From the NCBI GenBank assembly GCA_021836665.1, contig JAKBHQ010000512.1, forward strand, positions 1 through 5,509: 5,509 nt of DNA, in the 5' to 3' direction. This DNA is from Thermoplasmata archaeon (GTDB lineage Bacteria; Actinomycetota; Acidimicrobiia; Acidimicrobiales; Acidimicrobiaceae). The notes beneath the pieces were generated by a model that worked only from the letters and a program-made list of their open reading frames with translations, made no database searches and had not been told where the DNA came from. The translations under genes were made by a program, and so were the position numbers. The stretch's first letter is position 1. Each line of letters starts with the position of its first letter. Below are positions 1 through 5,509 of this stretch, piece after piece.

Positions 1-1030
1 TCTTCAATATTGGTAGGTTCCACGACCTATCGCCTCCAAAGTGGCTCAGCTGAAAAGAGCACCCCTCTTAGAAATCCGTAAGAGTCCCAATCGAACTCGG
101 TCGAGACCGAACCCTTTTCAACCGGACCAAAACAGATTGCATTGAGATCCGTCATCCGACTTGGGCAACCTTCAGACGAGCTAGCCGGACTACCCCGTGA
201 TCCCCTGGCTGGTATTGATCACCGAGACGGGAGGGAAAATCTAGCTGCCTGTTGCCTTCACGAAGACGGGTGGACAGAGATGAATAGGGCCAAAGACAAC
301 GAGTTTTCCCCTCGCCGGAATCGCTATCCCCTTGTCCAATAGGTGTCATCGAACAAATGCTACACCTATGTGAAATAATGTGCAGATCGAGTTATCAGAG
401 CGTTAATTTTCCTACCGTCCAGAAACTACGACAAACCATTTCGCTACCGCCGGGTGAAATAGCGAAAAGTCGTCTAGGACAGCTGGGCCCAACTGACGTT
501 GAAAAAGAGACCAAACGGTACTACGTTGAACTATTTCTACCCACTCCTGGCGCCCGCTCCGAAGCAATGGGTCGTAAAACTCCCTTGACACAAAGAACCA
601 CTTGCGGATCGGGCTTCCAACTACGCCAATTCACGACCTCAAATCGCAATACGAAACCCAATTCTACTTCTCAGGCTCTATCCATCGCTTTTGCGACCCG
701 AGGACTCAATCGAGTGGACTCTTGCCAGCCTCGAAGTAGAAGCACAGGGTCGGAATTCAACCTGTTAACAATCTCCGAGGCAGTTGAGGGGGGAGCTGGC
801 GTTTGCGTTCAACGTTATCCGAAGCAAATAGTGCCTGGCCACACTACCGAATTTGGGGGCTTTGGCTTCCTCGCGATAGGTATCAGCTGAAAAGTCAAAG
901 AAAAGACTTCAGAAGATTGAGAGTACTTAATCCAATACATGGATCACAAATAGTTCTAATACGTTCTACGCATTATTCACAGGATTTGCGACGCTGAATT
1001 ACAATAACAAACTTACAATAAAATTGCATC
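1..1030. other. Gene-poor region, no supported gene
   Basis: I see no convincing gene, tRNA, rRNA or mobile element here. The longest open frame (357-890, plus, 177 codons) has no Shine-Dalgarno sequence before its ATG, uses many CTA, ATA, AGA and CGA codons unlike the clear genes in this window, and its product resembles no family I know. A run of that length could arise by chance at this base composition. Small inverted repeats are present: CTCTTA/TAAGAG at 65-84, TCGGTC/GACCGA at 97-110 and ATCCA/TGGAT at 930-944. None has a T-tract. From about 915 to 1030 the sequence becomes AT-rich, which fits an upstream promoter region. The rest may be decayed coding sequence or a non-coding spacer. 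Confidence 0.5.
999..1021 (+). repeat. Direct repeat TTACAATAA upstream of promoter
   Basis: Two identical 9-bp copies of TTACAATAA lie at 999-1007 and 1013-1021, separated by CAAAC, so the period is 14 bp. They end 25 bp before the -35 box of the TasA-like gene. This position suits a tandem activator or repressor site or an AT-rich UP element. The repeat is seen directly; the regulatory role is inference. In AT-rich DNA a 9-bp close repeat can occur by chance. Confidence 0.4.
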
Positions 1031-1046
1031 AACGTTGACACTGCGC

Positions 1047-1075
1047 TTGACCATAATATTGCCCGCATGTACAAT
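1047..1075 (+). promoter_or_regulatory. Sigma-70-type promoter of tasA-like gene
   Basis: A -35 box TTGACC (1047-1052, 5 of 6 consensus bases) is followed by a 17-bp spacer and a -10 box TACAAT (1070-1075, 5 of 6). The predicted start of transcription is near 1082, giving a leader of about 105 nt before the ATG at 1188. A second TTGACA at 1035-1040 is only 13 bp from TAATAT at 1054-1059, which is too short to form a normal pair. This is the best housekeeping-type promoter I found in the window. It lies upstream of the secreted-protein/peptidase pair and probably serves both genes. Confidence 0.6.
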
Positions 1076-1092
1076 TTCAGCGGGTGAGCAAT

Positions 1093-1128
1093 ACATCAGT
1101 CGTCTAGTTGGTCGCTTAAAGCTGATGT
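1093..1128 (+). other. Possible leader stem-loop before tasA-like gene
   Basis: ACATCAG (1093-1099) can pair with CTGATGT (1122-1128) across a 22-nt loop, inside the predicted 5' leader. It matches no riboswitch consensus I know; I looked specifically for the cyclic-di-GMP-I core and did not find it. A 7-bp pairing with this loop size is expected several times by chance in a window of this length, so only its position favours it. Confidence 0.2.
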
Positions 1129-1175
1129 GCAAATAGCGAAACCGGCACCTAATCAGGATACTTATAAGGTACATG

Positions 1176-1182
1176 AAAGGGA
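1176..1182 (+). promoter_or_regulatory. Ribosome binding site choosing ATG 1188
   Basis: AAAGGGA lies 5 nt before the ATG at 1188. The in-frame ATG at 1173 has only AAGGT 3 nt upstream. The downstream start is therefore preferred, and it places the Lys-containing n-region directly before the hydrophobic signal segment. Confidence 0.55.
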
Positions 1183-1187
1183 ATTGC

Positions 1188-1964
1188 ATGAAACTATTTG
1201 GACATCTTGGATGGAAGCTTGGAGCACTTGCGCTAACTGGTGGAACAGCAGCCATGTTGTTCAACTCGACAGGAGTAAGCACCGATTTCACTGCGACCAC
1301 CTCGGGAACAATCGGGGCCAAGGGAGCGACTGTAAATGTTGCCTCGAACGGAGGCACTTTTAATGTCTCGAACTTGATACCTGGTGGTCCTAAAAGTCCA
1401 GCTCAAACCGTCGTTTTCACAAACAATGGCACGGTTCCAGAGGCCTTCAACTTCATCATCGGAACGATCAAGACAGACGCCACAGGGTTCACTTACAGCA
1501 ATGACGGCCTGCCGACAGGCACGGACCCACTTACCCAAATGGAAATCGTCATTACCGCCAACAACGCGGCCACCTACACTGAATTGACGAGTCAATCAGC
1601 GAGTAGTCCATACTTACCTATAACTTTCCAACCGGTGCCTCTTAGTGAGATTACCACTGTAAGTGGCGTGGTATTTACTCCAAATACTGGAACGCTGAGC
1701 ATATCAAATATTCCGCCACAACACCTGGCAACTGTGCCAGTAGGAGGTAGTGTGAATATCAATATTCAGTTCGAGCTGGCCGCCGATGGAACACCAACCA
1801 CGCCTCCCAATCCAACCAATGGGACGGTTGGAACTTACGGCAACGACTGGAACAATGCCTACATATCGATACCCTATATGCTGCAGGCACAGGCTGGTGG
1901 TAATGCAACGGGTTCATCTTCTTGGTTTGAACCTTCATCGGTACTAACACCCACCGTCAACTAG
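1188..1964 (+). CDS. TasA/camelysin-like secreted protein with SipW-dependent-type signal peptide
   Basis: This is a 258-residue exported protein, probably a surface or biofilm-matrix protein. Residues 1-10 carry two Lys. A hydrophobic stretch at 11-25 (LGALALTGGT then AAMLF) matches the alternate signal peptide cleaved by SipW; in Bacillus TasA the equivalent is GGGTWA/AFND. Likely cleavage is after Ala21 or Ala22. The mature part follows the TasA plan: a short strand region, then NVSNLIPGG (59-67, compare NLSNLKPGD in TasA), then VVFTNNGT (75-82, compare FQFENNGS), and late strands VNINIQFE (189-196) and NNAYISIPYMLQAQ (222-235). There is no Cys or Arg, only three Lys after the signal, and about 40 Thr. 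Known for the family: TasA forms extracellular fibres and camelysin (CalY) is a surface protein of the same family. Fibre formation here is inference. The next gene is a SipW-like peptidase, which strongly supports the call. An alternative start at 1173 would add five residues. Confidence 0.85.
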   Translation: MKLFGHLGWKLGALALTGGTAAMLFNSTGVSTDFTATTSGTIGAKGATVNVASNGGTFNVSNLIPGGPKSPAQTVVFTNNGTVPEAFNFIIGTIKTDATGFTYSNDGLPTGTDPLTQMEIVITANNAATYTELTSQSASSPYLPITFQPVPLSEITTVSGVVFTPNTGTLSISNIPPQHLATVPVGGSVNINIQFELAADGTPTTPPNPTNGTVGTYGNDWNNAYISIPYMLQAQAGGNATGSSSWFEPSSVLTPTVN

Positions 1965-1979
1965 GCAGGGACAGGATCT

Positions 1980-1996
1980 GAGCGAAGCGTTTGCTC
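1980..1996 (+). other. Short stem-loop after tasA-like stop
   Basis: GAGCGAA (1980-1986) pairs with TTTGCTC (1990-1996) across the 3-nt loop GCG, with one G-U pair. It starts 15 nt after the stop codon of the TasA-like gene and precedes a second, stronger hairpin. It may protect the 3' end of a tasA-only mRNA or be part of an attenuator; no T-tract follows. Confidence 0.35.
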
Positions 1997-2013
1997 CGAC
2001 CAGATTCTGCTCA

Positions 2014-2047
2014 GGCAGACACTTCTTCACTCGAAGTAGTGTCTGCC
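2014..2047 (+). terminator. Strong intergenic stem-loop, possible attenuator
   Basis: GGCAGACACT (2014-2023) pairs perfectly with AGTGTCTGCC (2038-2047). Past a T-T mismatch, the stem continues with CTTC (2025-2028) and GAAG (2033-2036) around the loop ACTC. This is the strongest inverted repeat in the window. It sits in the 147-nt gap between the TasA-like gene and the peptidase. Only a weak T-rich stretch follows (TGGTATTTCC), so it is more likely a partial terminator or RNA-processing/stability element than a full intrinsic terminator. The expected effect would be more secreted-protein mRNA than peptidase mRNA, which is inference. Confidence 0.5.
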
Positions 2048-2111
2048 GCCTGGTATTTCCAATGCCGTTTACTCCAAACCCCCTGGTGGTGTTTAGTTCT
2101 AGGTCGGTTGT

Positions 2112-2813
2112 GTGTACATCTTCTCAAATGCTGATTGGACGGTAGATATGCTTCATGGGATCTCTCGGCGACCAGTCCGTCAACCTGGTGAAATGGGCCA
2201 TATGGATTCTGGGCAGAAACACTCCGGCTCGATCCCCGTCGACGCCCATGGGGGATACGCCAAAATATGGAGATTGCTGAGACGCCTAGCCGGTGCTACT
2301 TTACTCGTAATCTCAATTGGTTTCGTGGGACTCTTGGCTACGACTAACCACAGCTTTGTCACAACTCCGTCGATGTGGCCCACCATTCCTCCGGGCTCGA
2401 TGATCTTCGTCAGGCCAGAGCGCAGCTATAAGGTCGGAGATGTCATCGAATTCAGAGCAAATGGATTGATATGGGCACACCGACTGATAGCAATTACCAA
2501 GGGCGGTGATTACCGGACAAAAGGTGACAACCCCCAAAACGTTCCCGATGTTTTTGTCCCACCAGTCACTCGTTCAGACATAATTGGCAAGGTGGTGGCA
2601 GCTCCCCGTTTCCTTGGATTTCCAGAACTAGCCTTACACAGACCCGGATACGCCTTCGACTGGTTCATTACTGAGATTGGCATCGGAGGGAAAATTGCCA
2701 TTCTCGGTGCCGAGATTGTGTTGCTTTCGATCCTAGAGCGGAAAATTCGCGGATCCCGCAAAGTAAATGGAAACCTATGTTCAGACCCAAGCCTCAACTC
2801 GATGACGCAATAG
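2112..2813 (+). CDS. sipW: SipW-like (ER-type) signal peptidase I
   Basis: A membrane serine protease that removes signal peptides from exported proteins (family S26, ER/archaeal type). Numbering is from the GTG at 2112 (233 residues). Transmembrane segment 1 is about 59-78, followed by box B, TPSMWPTI, with the nucleophile Ser87. The general base is His123 in WAHRLI, where ordinary bacterial enzymes have Lys; this Ser-His arrangement defines the SipW/Sec11 type. Box D/E is TKGDNPQNVPD (136-146) with Asp139 and Asp146, then IIGKV (157-161). A second hydrophobic segment at 191-208 gives the C-terminal anchor usual in SipW. Its substrate is most likely the adjacent TasA-like protein. The start is uncertain: GTG 2112 leaves an unusually long 55-residue N-terminus, and ATG 2148, 2193 or 2202 would give sizes closer to SipW (about 190). 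None has a decisive ribosome binding site. No separate promoter was found. Confidence 0.88.
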   Translation: MYIFSNADWTVDMLHGISRRPVRQPGEMGHMDSGQKHSGSIPVDAHGGYAKIWRLLRRLAGATLLVISIGFVGLLATTNHSFVTTPSMWPTIPPGSMIFVRPERSYKVGDVIEFRANGLIWAHRLIAITKGGDYRTKGDNPQNVPDVFVPPVTRSDIIGKVVAAPRFLGFPELALHRPGYAFDWFITEIGIGGKIAILGAEIVLLSILERKIRGSRKVNGNLCSDPSLNSMTQ

Positions 2814-3279
2814 ATACAATTCTCGACATCCCAAAGTCAACGCATCGACCCTGTCCAGGGGACGGCAAGCCGCATAGTTACCACATCTCCGAGTACTCAA
2901 TTATGAACTCAGGATCAGTCGAGGCACCACAGATAGAGATCATCACAAAATAGGTAAAATCTGCGTCCCCCCTCACTGTAGGCGCACACCTCCTGCATGA
3001 TCTATATTGCTCCTCTCTTAGCTCAAGAGCATTGCAGGAACGCTGCCTTTTTCGATCAATGGATGAGAGTGGGGTTTCTTTTAGTTGACGTTGGTACAAG
3101 CACACCAAGCGGTGGCACCTTGCGAACCACTGGCCAACTTCAATAATGTACTCCTTCGACGAACCTCACGTCGCACTCCGAAACCCACTTCTTGGTCACG
3201 AGCTTTCAAGATCTCGGTTGTCACAGCCTTAGTCCGAGCACCCTAGCGCTATTGCCTTCCAGTAGGGAAGTGCACCAAC
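2814..3279. other. Convergent intergenic region
   Basis: This is 466 bp between the ends of the peptidase gene (plus) and the ABC gene (minus). No supported gene lies here: the longest minus-strand frame (2878-3108, 76 codons) has no recognisable product and no Shine-Dalgarno sequence. A weak terminator candidate for the plus strand is described separately (3015-3052). Near the ABC stop there is a small hairpin, CTTCC/GGAAG (3256-3270, 5-nt loop), with no T-tract on either side. Confidence 0.5.
3015..3052 (+). terminator. Weak candidate terminator downstream of sipW
   Basis: CTCTT/AAGAG (3015-3019 with 3025-3029) is followed by GCAG/CTGC (3034-3037 with 3043-3046), then CTTTTT ending at 3052. 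The T-run after the second hairpin fits intrinsic termination, but the stems are only 5 and 4 bp. It lies about 200 nt after the peptidase stop. Termination here is an inference. Confidence 0.25.
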
Positions 3280-5247
3280 CTAGTCCGTAACCGTCGCCTC
3301 GGCGAACTGGCTCCGATAGAGCCTGGCAAAGTGACCGTCCCTTTCGAGGAGTTCGTCGTGGCTCCCCGACTCCACGATCCTCCCCTGCTCCATAACTATT
3401 ATCGTGTCGGCGTTTCTGATGGTCGACAAGCGGTGGGCAATGACAAAACTCGTCCGCCCCTTTCGGAGCCTAGCCATCGCCTCTTGGATGAGCACCTCTG
3501 TACGGCTGTCGACGCTACTCGTCGCCTCGTCCAAGATAAGAATCGTCGGATTAGCCAAAAATGCCCTTGCGATCGTCAGGAGCTGTTTCTGCCCGGCGGA
3601 GAGATTCGAGGCGTCGCCGTCGAGCATGGTATCATAGCCACCCGGCAGGGTCCTTATGAAGTGGTCGGCGAAGGCCGCCTTTGACGCCTGCTCGACCTCC
3701 TCTTCGCTTGCACCACTACGCCCGTAGGCGATGTTGTCGCGTATCGTCCCAGCGAAGAGCCAGGTGTCTTGGAGGACCATCCCATAGACCCGCCTAACCG
3801 AGTCTCGGGAGAGGTCTTTGTAGTCGATATCATCGAGTGAGATATCCCCCGAGTTGATCTCGTAGAAGCGCATCAGGAGGTTAACCACCGTCGTCTTTCC
3901 GGCACCGGTGGGTCCGACAATGGCGACTGTCTTCCCTTGGAGCACCTCGAGGCTGAAATCTTCGATCAGGGGTTTATCCGACTGGTACCTAAATGAGACC
4001 TCTTTGAGATTCACGTGTCCTTCGATCTGGCTAGGAAGATCCACCTGGTCAAGGAGTGGCTCCTCCTCCTCGGCATCTAGCAGTTCAAATACCCTCTCAG
4101 CGGAGGCCAAGCCCGACTGCAACATGTTCATCTGGCTGGCTATCTGGGTCATCGGCTGGGTGAACTGCCTCGCATACTGCGTGAAGGCGACGACGTTACC
4201 AAAGGACATCGCCCCGGTAGCGACTCGATAACCCCCGATCACCGCAATGATGACGTAATTCACGTTGGAGAAAAACTGCATCATCGGTTGGATGATCCCA
4301 GAGTAGAACTGCGCCTTGAAGCTCGCCTGGTACATCTTCTCGTTCAAGCCGTCGAACACCTCCATGGAGCTCTTTCGCCTCCCGAAGACCTGGACCAACG
4401 AATGGCCGGTATGCATGGCTTCGACGTGGCCGTTGAGCGCCCCGGTATCTCGCCACTGAGATGCAAACTGGACCTGGGACCTCTTCGCGATCCGGGTGGC
4501 ACCGATGATCGCCAGCGGGACGGTAATGATCGAGGCGAGAGCGAGGACGGGTGATATCCAAAACATCATCACCAATACGGCAATAATGGTCAGTACGGAG
4601 GTCAAAAGCTGGCTCAGCCCCTGCTGGATCACCGTTGAGATGTTATCTATATCGTTGGTCACCCGGCTCAAAATATCGCCGTGTGGGTGGGAGTCGAAGT
4701 AGCTCAACGGCAGCCTGGCGAGCTTCTCTTCGACGTCTTTTCTCATCGTCGAAACGGTCCTTTGCGCCACTCCGGCCATGATGTAGGACTGTGCCCAGCT
4801 GAAGAGCGACCCAATGATGTATACCAGTGCCGCAAGTAGGGCCAGATTCTTCAACGAGACGAAGTCGACGCCATTGGAGGGCTTGATCCCCATGGAGGAG
4901 ATCATCGAGGCGAAGTTCGACTTACCGTGGCTGGCGAGGTACTTGCTGACACAAGCCGCCTGGTTATTGCACTTAGCGAAGAGTTCTTTCACTTGTGAAG
5001 TCGAACCGATGATCCCAGAGAAGATGACATTGATCGCATCCCCCAACAGCTTGGGACCGATTACGGTGAAGGCCACACTTAAGGACCCCAGCAACAGAGC
5101 GGCAATCAGCTTGGGTGACTCCGGCTTTAGCCGACCGGCCGAACGCCTGACTGCGAGCTTCGAATCCTTGGTCTTCCTTACCGGACCGCCCATTCCCCCT
5201 AGCCCGCCTGGGCCGCCTCCCGGTCTTGCGCCACGTCCTGCTAACAT
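3280..5247 (-). CDS. ABC exporter half-transporter, canonical-site subunit (TM288-like)
   Basis: A 655-residue inner-membrane ATP-driven exporter subunit, complete. The Gly/Pro-rich tail (1-25) is followed by a type IV-fold transmembrane domain with segments near 46-67, 133-158, 206-230, 232-252, 316-340 and 345-375. Loop 1 (about 75-130) is long and external. In the nucleotide-binding domain: A-loop Tyr421, Walker A GPTGAGKTT (445-453), Q-loop Gln493, signature LSAGQ (549-553), Walker B ILILDE (569-574, catalytic Glu574), D-loop SSVD, and switch His605 in AHRLST. The start ATG overlaps the stop of the upstream subunit (TAATG), and AAGGAG (5260-5255) lies 7 nt upstream, so the two are translationally coupled. 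The C-terminal half resembles Thermotoga TM288 closely, including a non-Gly third signature residue (LSQGQ there, LSAGQ here). The substrate is unknown: drugs, lipids or peptides are possible. Confidence 0.93.
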   Translation of the reverse strand: MLAGRGARPGGGPGGLGGMGGPVRKTKDSKLAVRRSAGRLKPESPKLIAALLLGSLSVAFTVIGPKLLGDAINVIFSGIIGSTSQVKELFAKCNNQAACVSKYLASHGKSNFASMISSMGIKPSNGVDFVSLKNLALLAALVYIIGSLFSWAQSYIMAGVAQRTVSTMRKDVEEKLARLPLSYFDSHPHGDILSRVTNDIDNISTVIQQGLSQLLTSVLTIIAVLVMMFWISPVLALASIITVPLAIIGATRIAKRSQVQFASQWRDTGALNGHVEAMHTGHSLVQVFGRRKSSMEVFDGLNEKMYQASFKAQFYSGIIQPMMQFFSNVNYVIIAVIGGYRVATGAMSFGNVVAFTQYARQFTQPMTQIASQMNMLQSGLASAERVFELLDAEEEEPLLDQVDLPSQIEGHVNLKEVSFRYQSDKPLIEDFSLEVLQGKTVAIVGPTGAGKTTVVNLLMRFYEINSGDISLDDIDYKDLSRDSVRRVYGMVLQDTWLFAGTIRDNIAYGRSGASEEEVEQASKAAFADHFIRTLPGGYDTMLDGDASNLSAGQKQLLTIARAFLANPTILILDEATSSVDSRTEVLIQEAMARLRKGRTSFVIAHRLSTIRNADTIIVMEQGRIVESGSHDELLERDGHFARLYRSQFAEATVTD

Positions 5248-5509
5248 TATGCGGCTCCTTGGGTCTGCTGGGACTCCACTATCTCTCGGTACTCGTTACA
5301 GCTCTCCATTAGTTCCCCATGGGTACCAACCCCGACGACCCTGCCGTCATCTAGTACGATGATCTCGTCGGCACCCATGATTGTCGAGACCCGCTGGGCG
5401 ACTATCACGACCGTCGCACCGGAGAGTTCAGATTTCAATGCGGCACGTAACCGAGCGTCTGTCGCTGCGTCAAGCGCGGAAAAACAGTCGTCGAAGAGGT
5501 AGACCGACG
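5247..5509 (-). CDS. ABC exporter half-transporter, degenerate-site subunit (TM287-like), C-terminal part
   Basis: The gene enters from beyond the right edge; only the last 86 residues are present, so the start, membrane domain, Walker A and signature are outside. The frame runs open from 5507. It begins in Walker B, SVYLFDDCFSALD, where Asp replaces the catalytic Glu. The D-loop SALD follows, and the switch motif reads AQRVST with Gln in place of His. The tail THGELMESCNEYREIVESQ closely matches TM287 of Thermotoga (THEELLEHCKPYREIYESQ). Known for TM287/288-type heterodimers: one subunit carries the degenerate residues and forms a low-activity ATP site with the partner's altered signature. 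The stop TAA shares one base with the ATG of the next gene, so both subunits should be made together. Confidence 0.9.
   Translation of the reverse strand, partial: SVYLFDDCFSALDAATDARLRAALKSELSGATVVIVAQRVSTIMGADEIIVLDDGRVVGVGTHGELMESCNEYREIVESQQTQGAA
5255..5260 (-). promoter_or_regulatory. Ribosome binding site of ABC subunit 2
   Basis: AAGGAG on the minus strand lies inside the end of the upstream ABC gene, 7 nt before the ATG at 5247. It confirms that start and allows independent as well as coupled initiation. Confidence 0.75.

Noticed and set aside
85..110. tRNA T-arm-like GTTCGATT on the minus strand
   Set aside because: Flanking bases do not form the T-stem and no acceptor or anticodon arms can be built.
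357..890. Open frame of 177 codons on the plus strand
   Set aside because: No Shine-Dalgarno sequence, codon use unlike the real genes, product with no recognisable domain; a run of this length is not very improbable by chance in this window.
46..894. TCAGCTGAAAAG at 46-57 and 883-894, with ACCTATCGC (25-33) near the first copy and its reverse complement (873-881) near the second, suggesting ends of a mobile element
   Set aside because: About one 12-base match is expected by chance in 5.5 kb; no terminal inverted repeat, target duplication or transposase accompanies it.
1081..1187. Cyclic-di-GMP riboswitch in the leader of the matrix-protein gene
   Set aside because: The conserved core of the class I aptamer is not present; only a 7-bp stem can be drawn.
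1013..1357. Minus-strand open frame of 114 codons over the promoter and start of the TasA-like gene
   Set aside because: Antisense shadow of a well-supported gene; its Pro/Val-rich product mirrors the Gly/Thr/Asn codons of the other strand.
2878..3108. Minus-strand open frame of 76 codons in the convergent intergenic region
   Set aside because: No recognisable product, no ribosome binding site, and composition not protein-like.
4814..5362. Plus-strand open frame of 182 codons opposite the ABC genes
   Set aside because: It runs antisense across two genuine ABC genes whose motifs are fully intact on the minus strand.

Overview
The window holds two units that converge on each other and a long gene-poor stretch. 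It looks like part of an actinobacterial chromosome. The evidence is a heterodimeric ABC exporter with a glycine/proline-rich N-terminus of the kind common in Actinomycetota, moderate GC (visibly lower on the left than in the ABC genes), and an alternate-signal-peptide export pair of a type known from both Bacillota and Actinobacteria. A low-to-moderate GC actinobacterium (for example Acidimicrobiia) would fit, but this is inference and the sequence does not settle it.

Layout. Positions 1 to about 1030 contain no gene I can defend. A good sigma-70-type promoter follows (-35 at 1047-1052, -10 at 1070-1075), with a direct repeat just upstream and a leader of roughly 105 nt. It drives, on the plus strand, a TasA/camelysin-like secreted protein (1188-1964). 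After 147 nt with strong stem-loops comes an ER-type (SipW-like) signal peptidase I (2112-2813). From 2814 to 3279 is a gene-free convergent intergenic region. On the minus strand, 3280-5247 is a complete ABC exporter half-transporter. Its partner subunit overlaps it by one base (TAATG) and enters from the right edge (5247-5509, C-terminal 86 residues only).

How the genes work together. The peptidase very probably cleaves the signal peptide of the adjacent TasA-like protein, as SipW does for TasA in Bacillus. The product would be a surface or matrix (possibly fibre-forming) protein. No TapA-like accessory gene is visible. The two ABC proteins match the TM287/TM288 type of asymmetric heterodimeric exporter: the partial subunit has the degenerate Walker B and switch residues (Asp for Glu, Gln for His), and the complete subunit has the canonical catalytic Glu and His but an LSAGQ signature. 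The substrate cannot be told. Nothing in the sequence links the exporter to the TasA/SipW pair beyond proximity.
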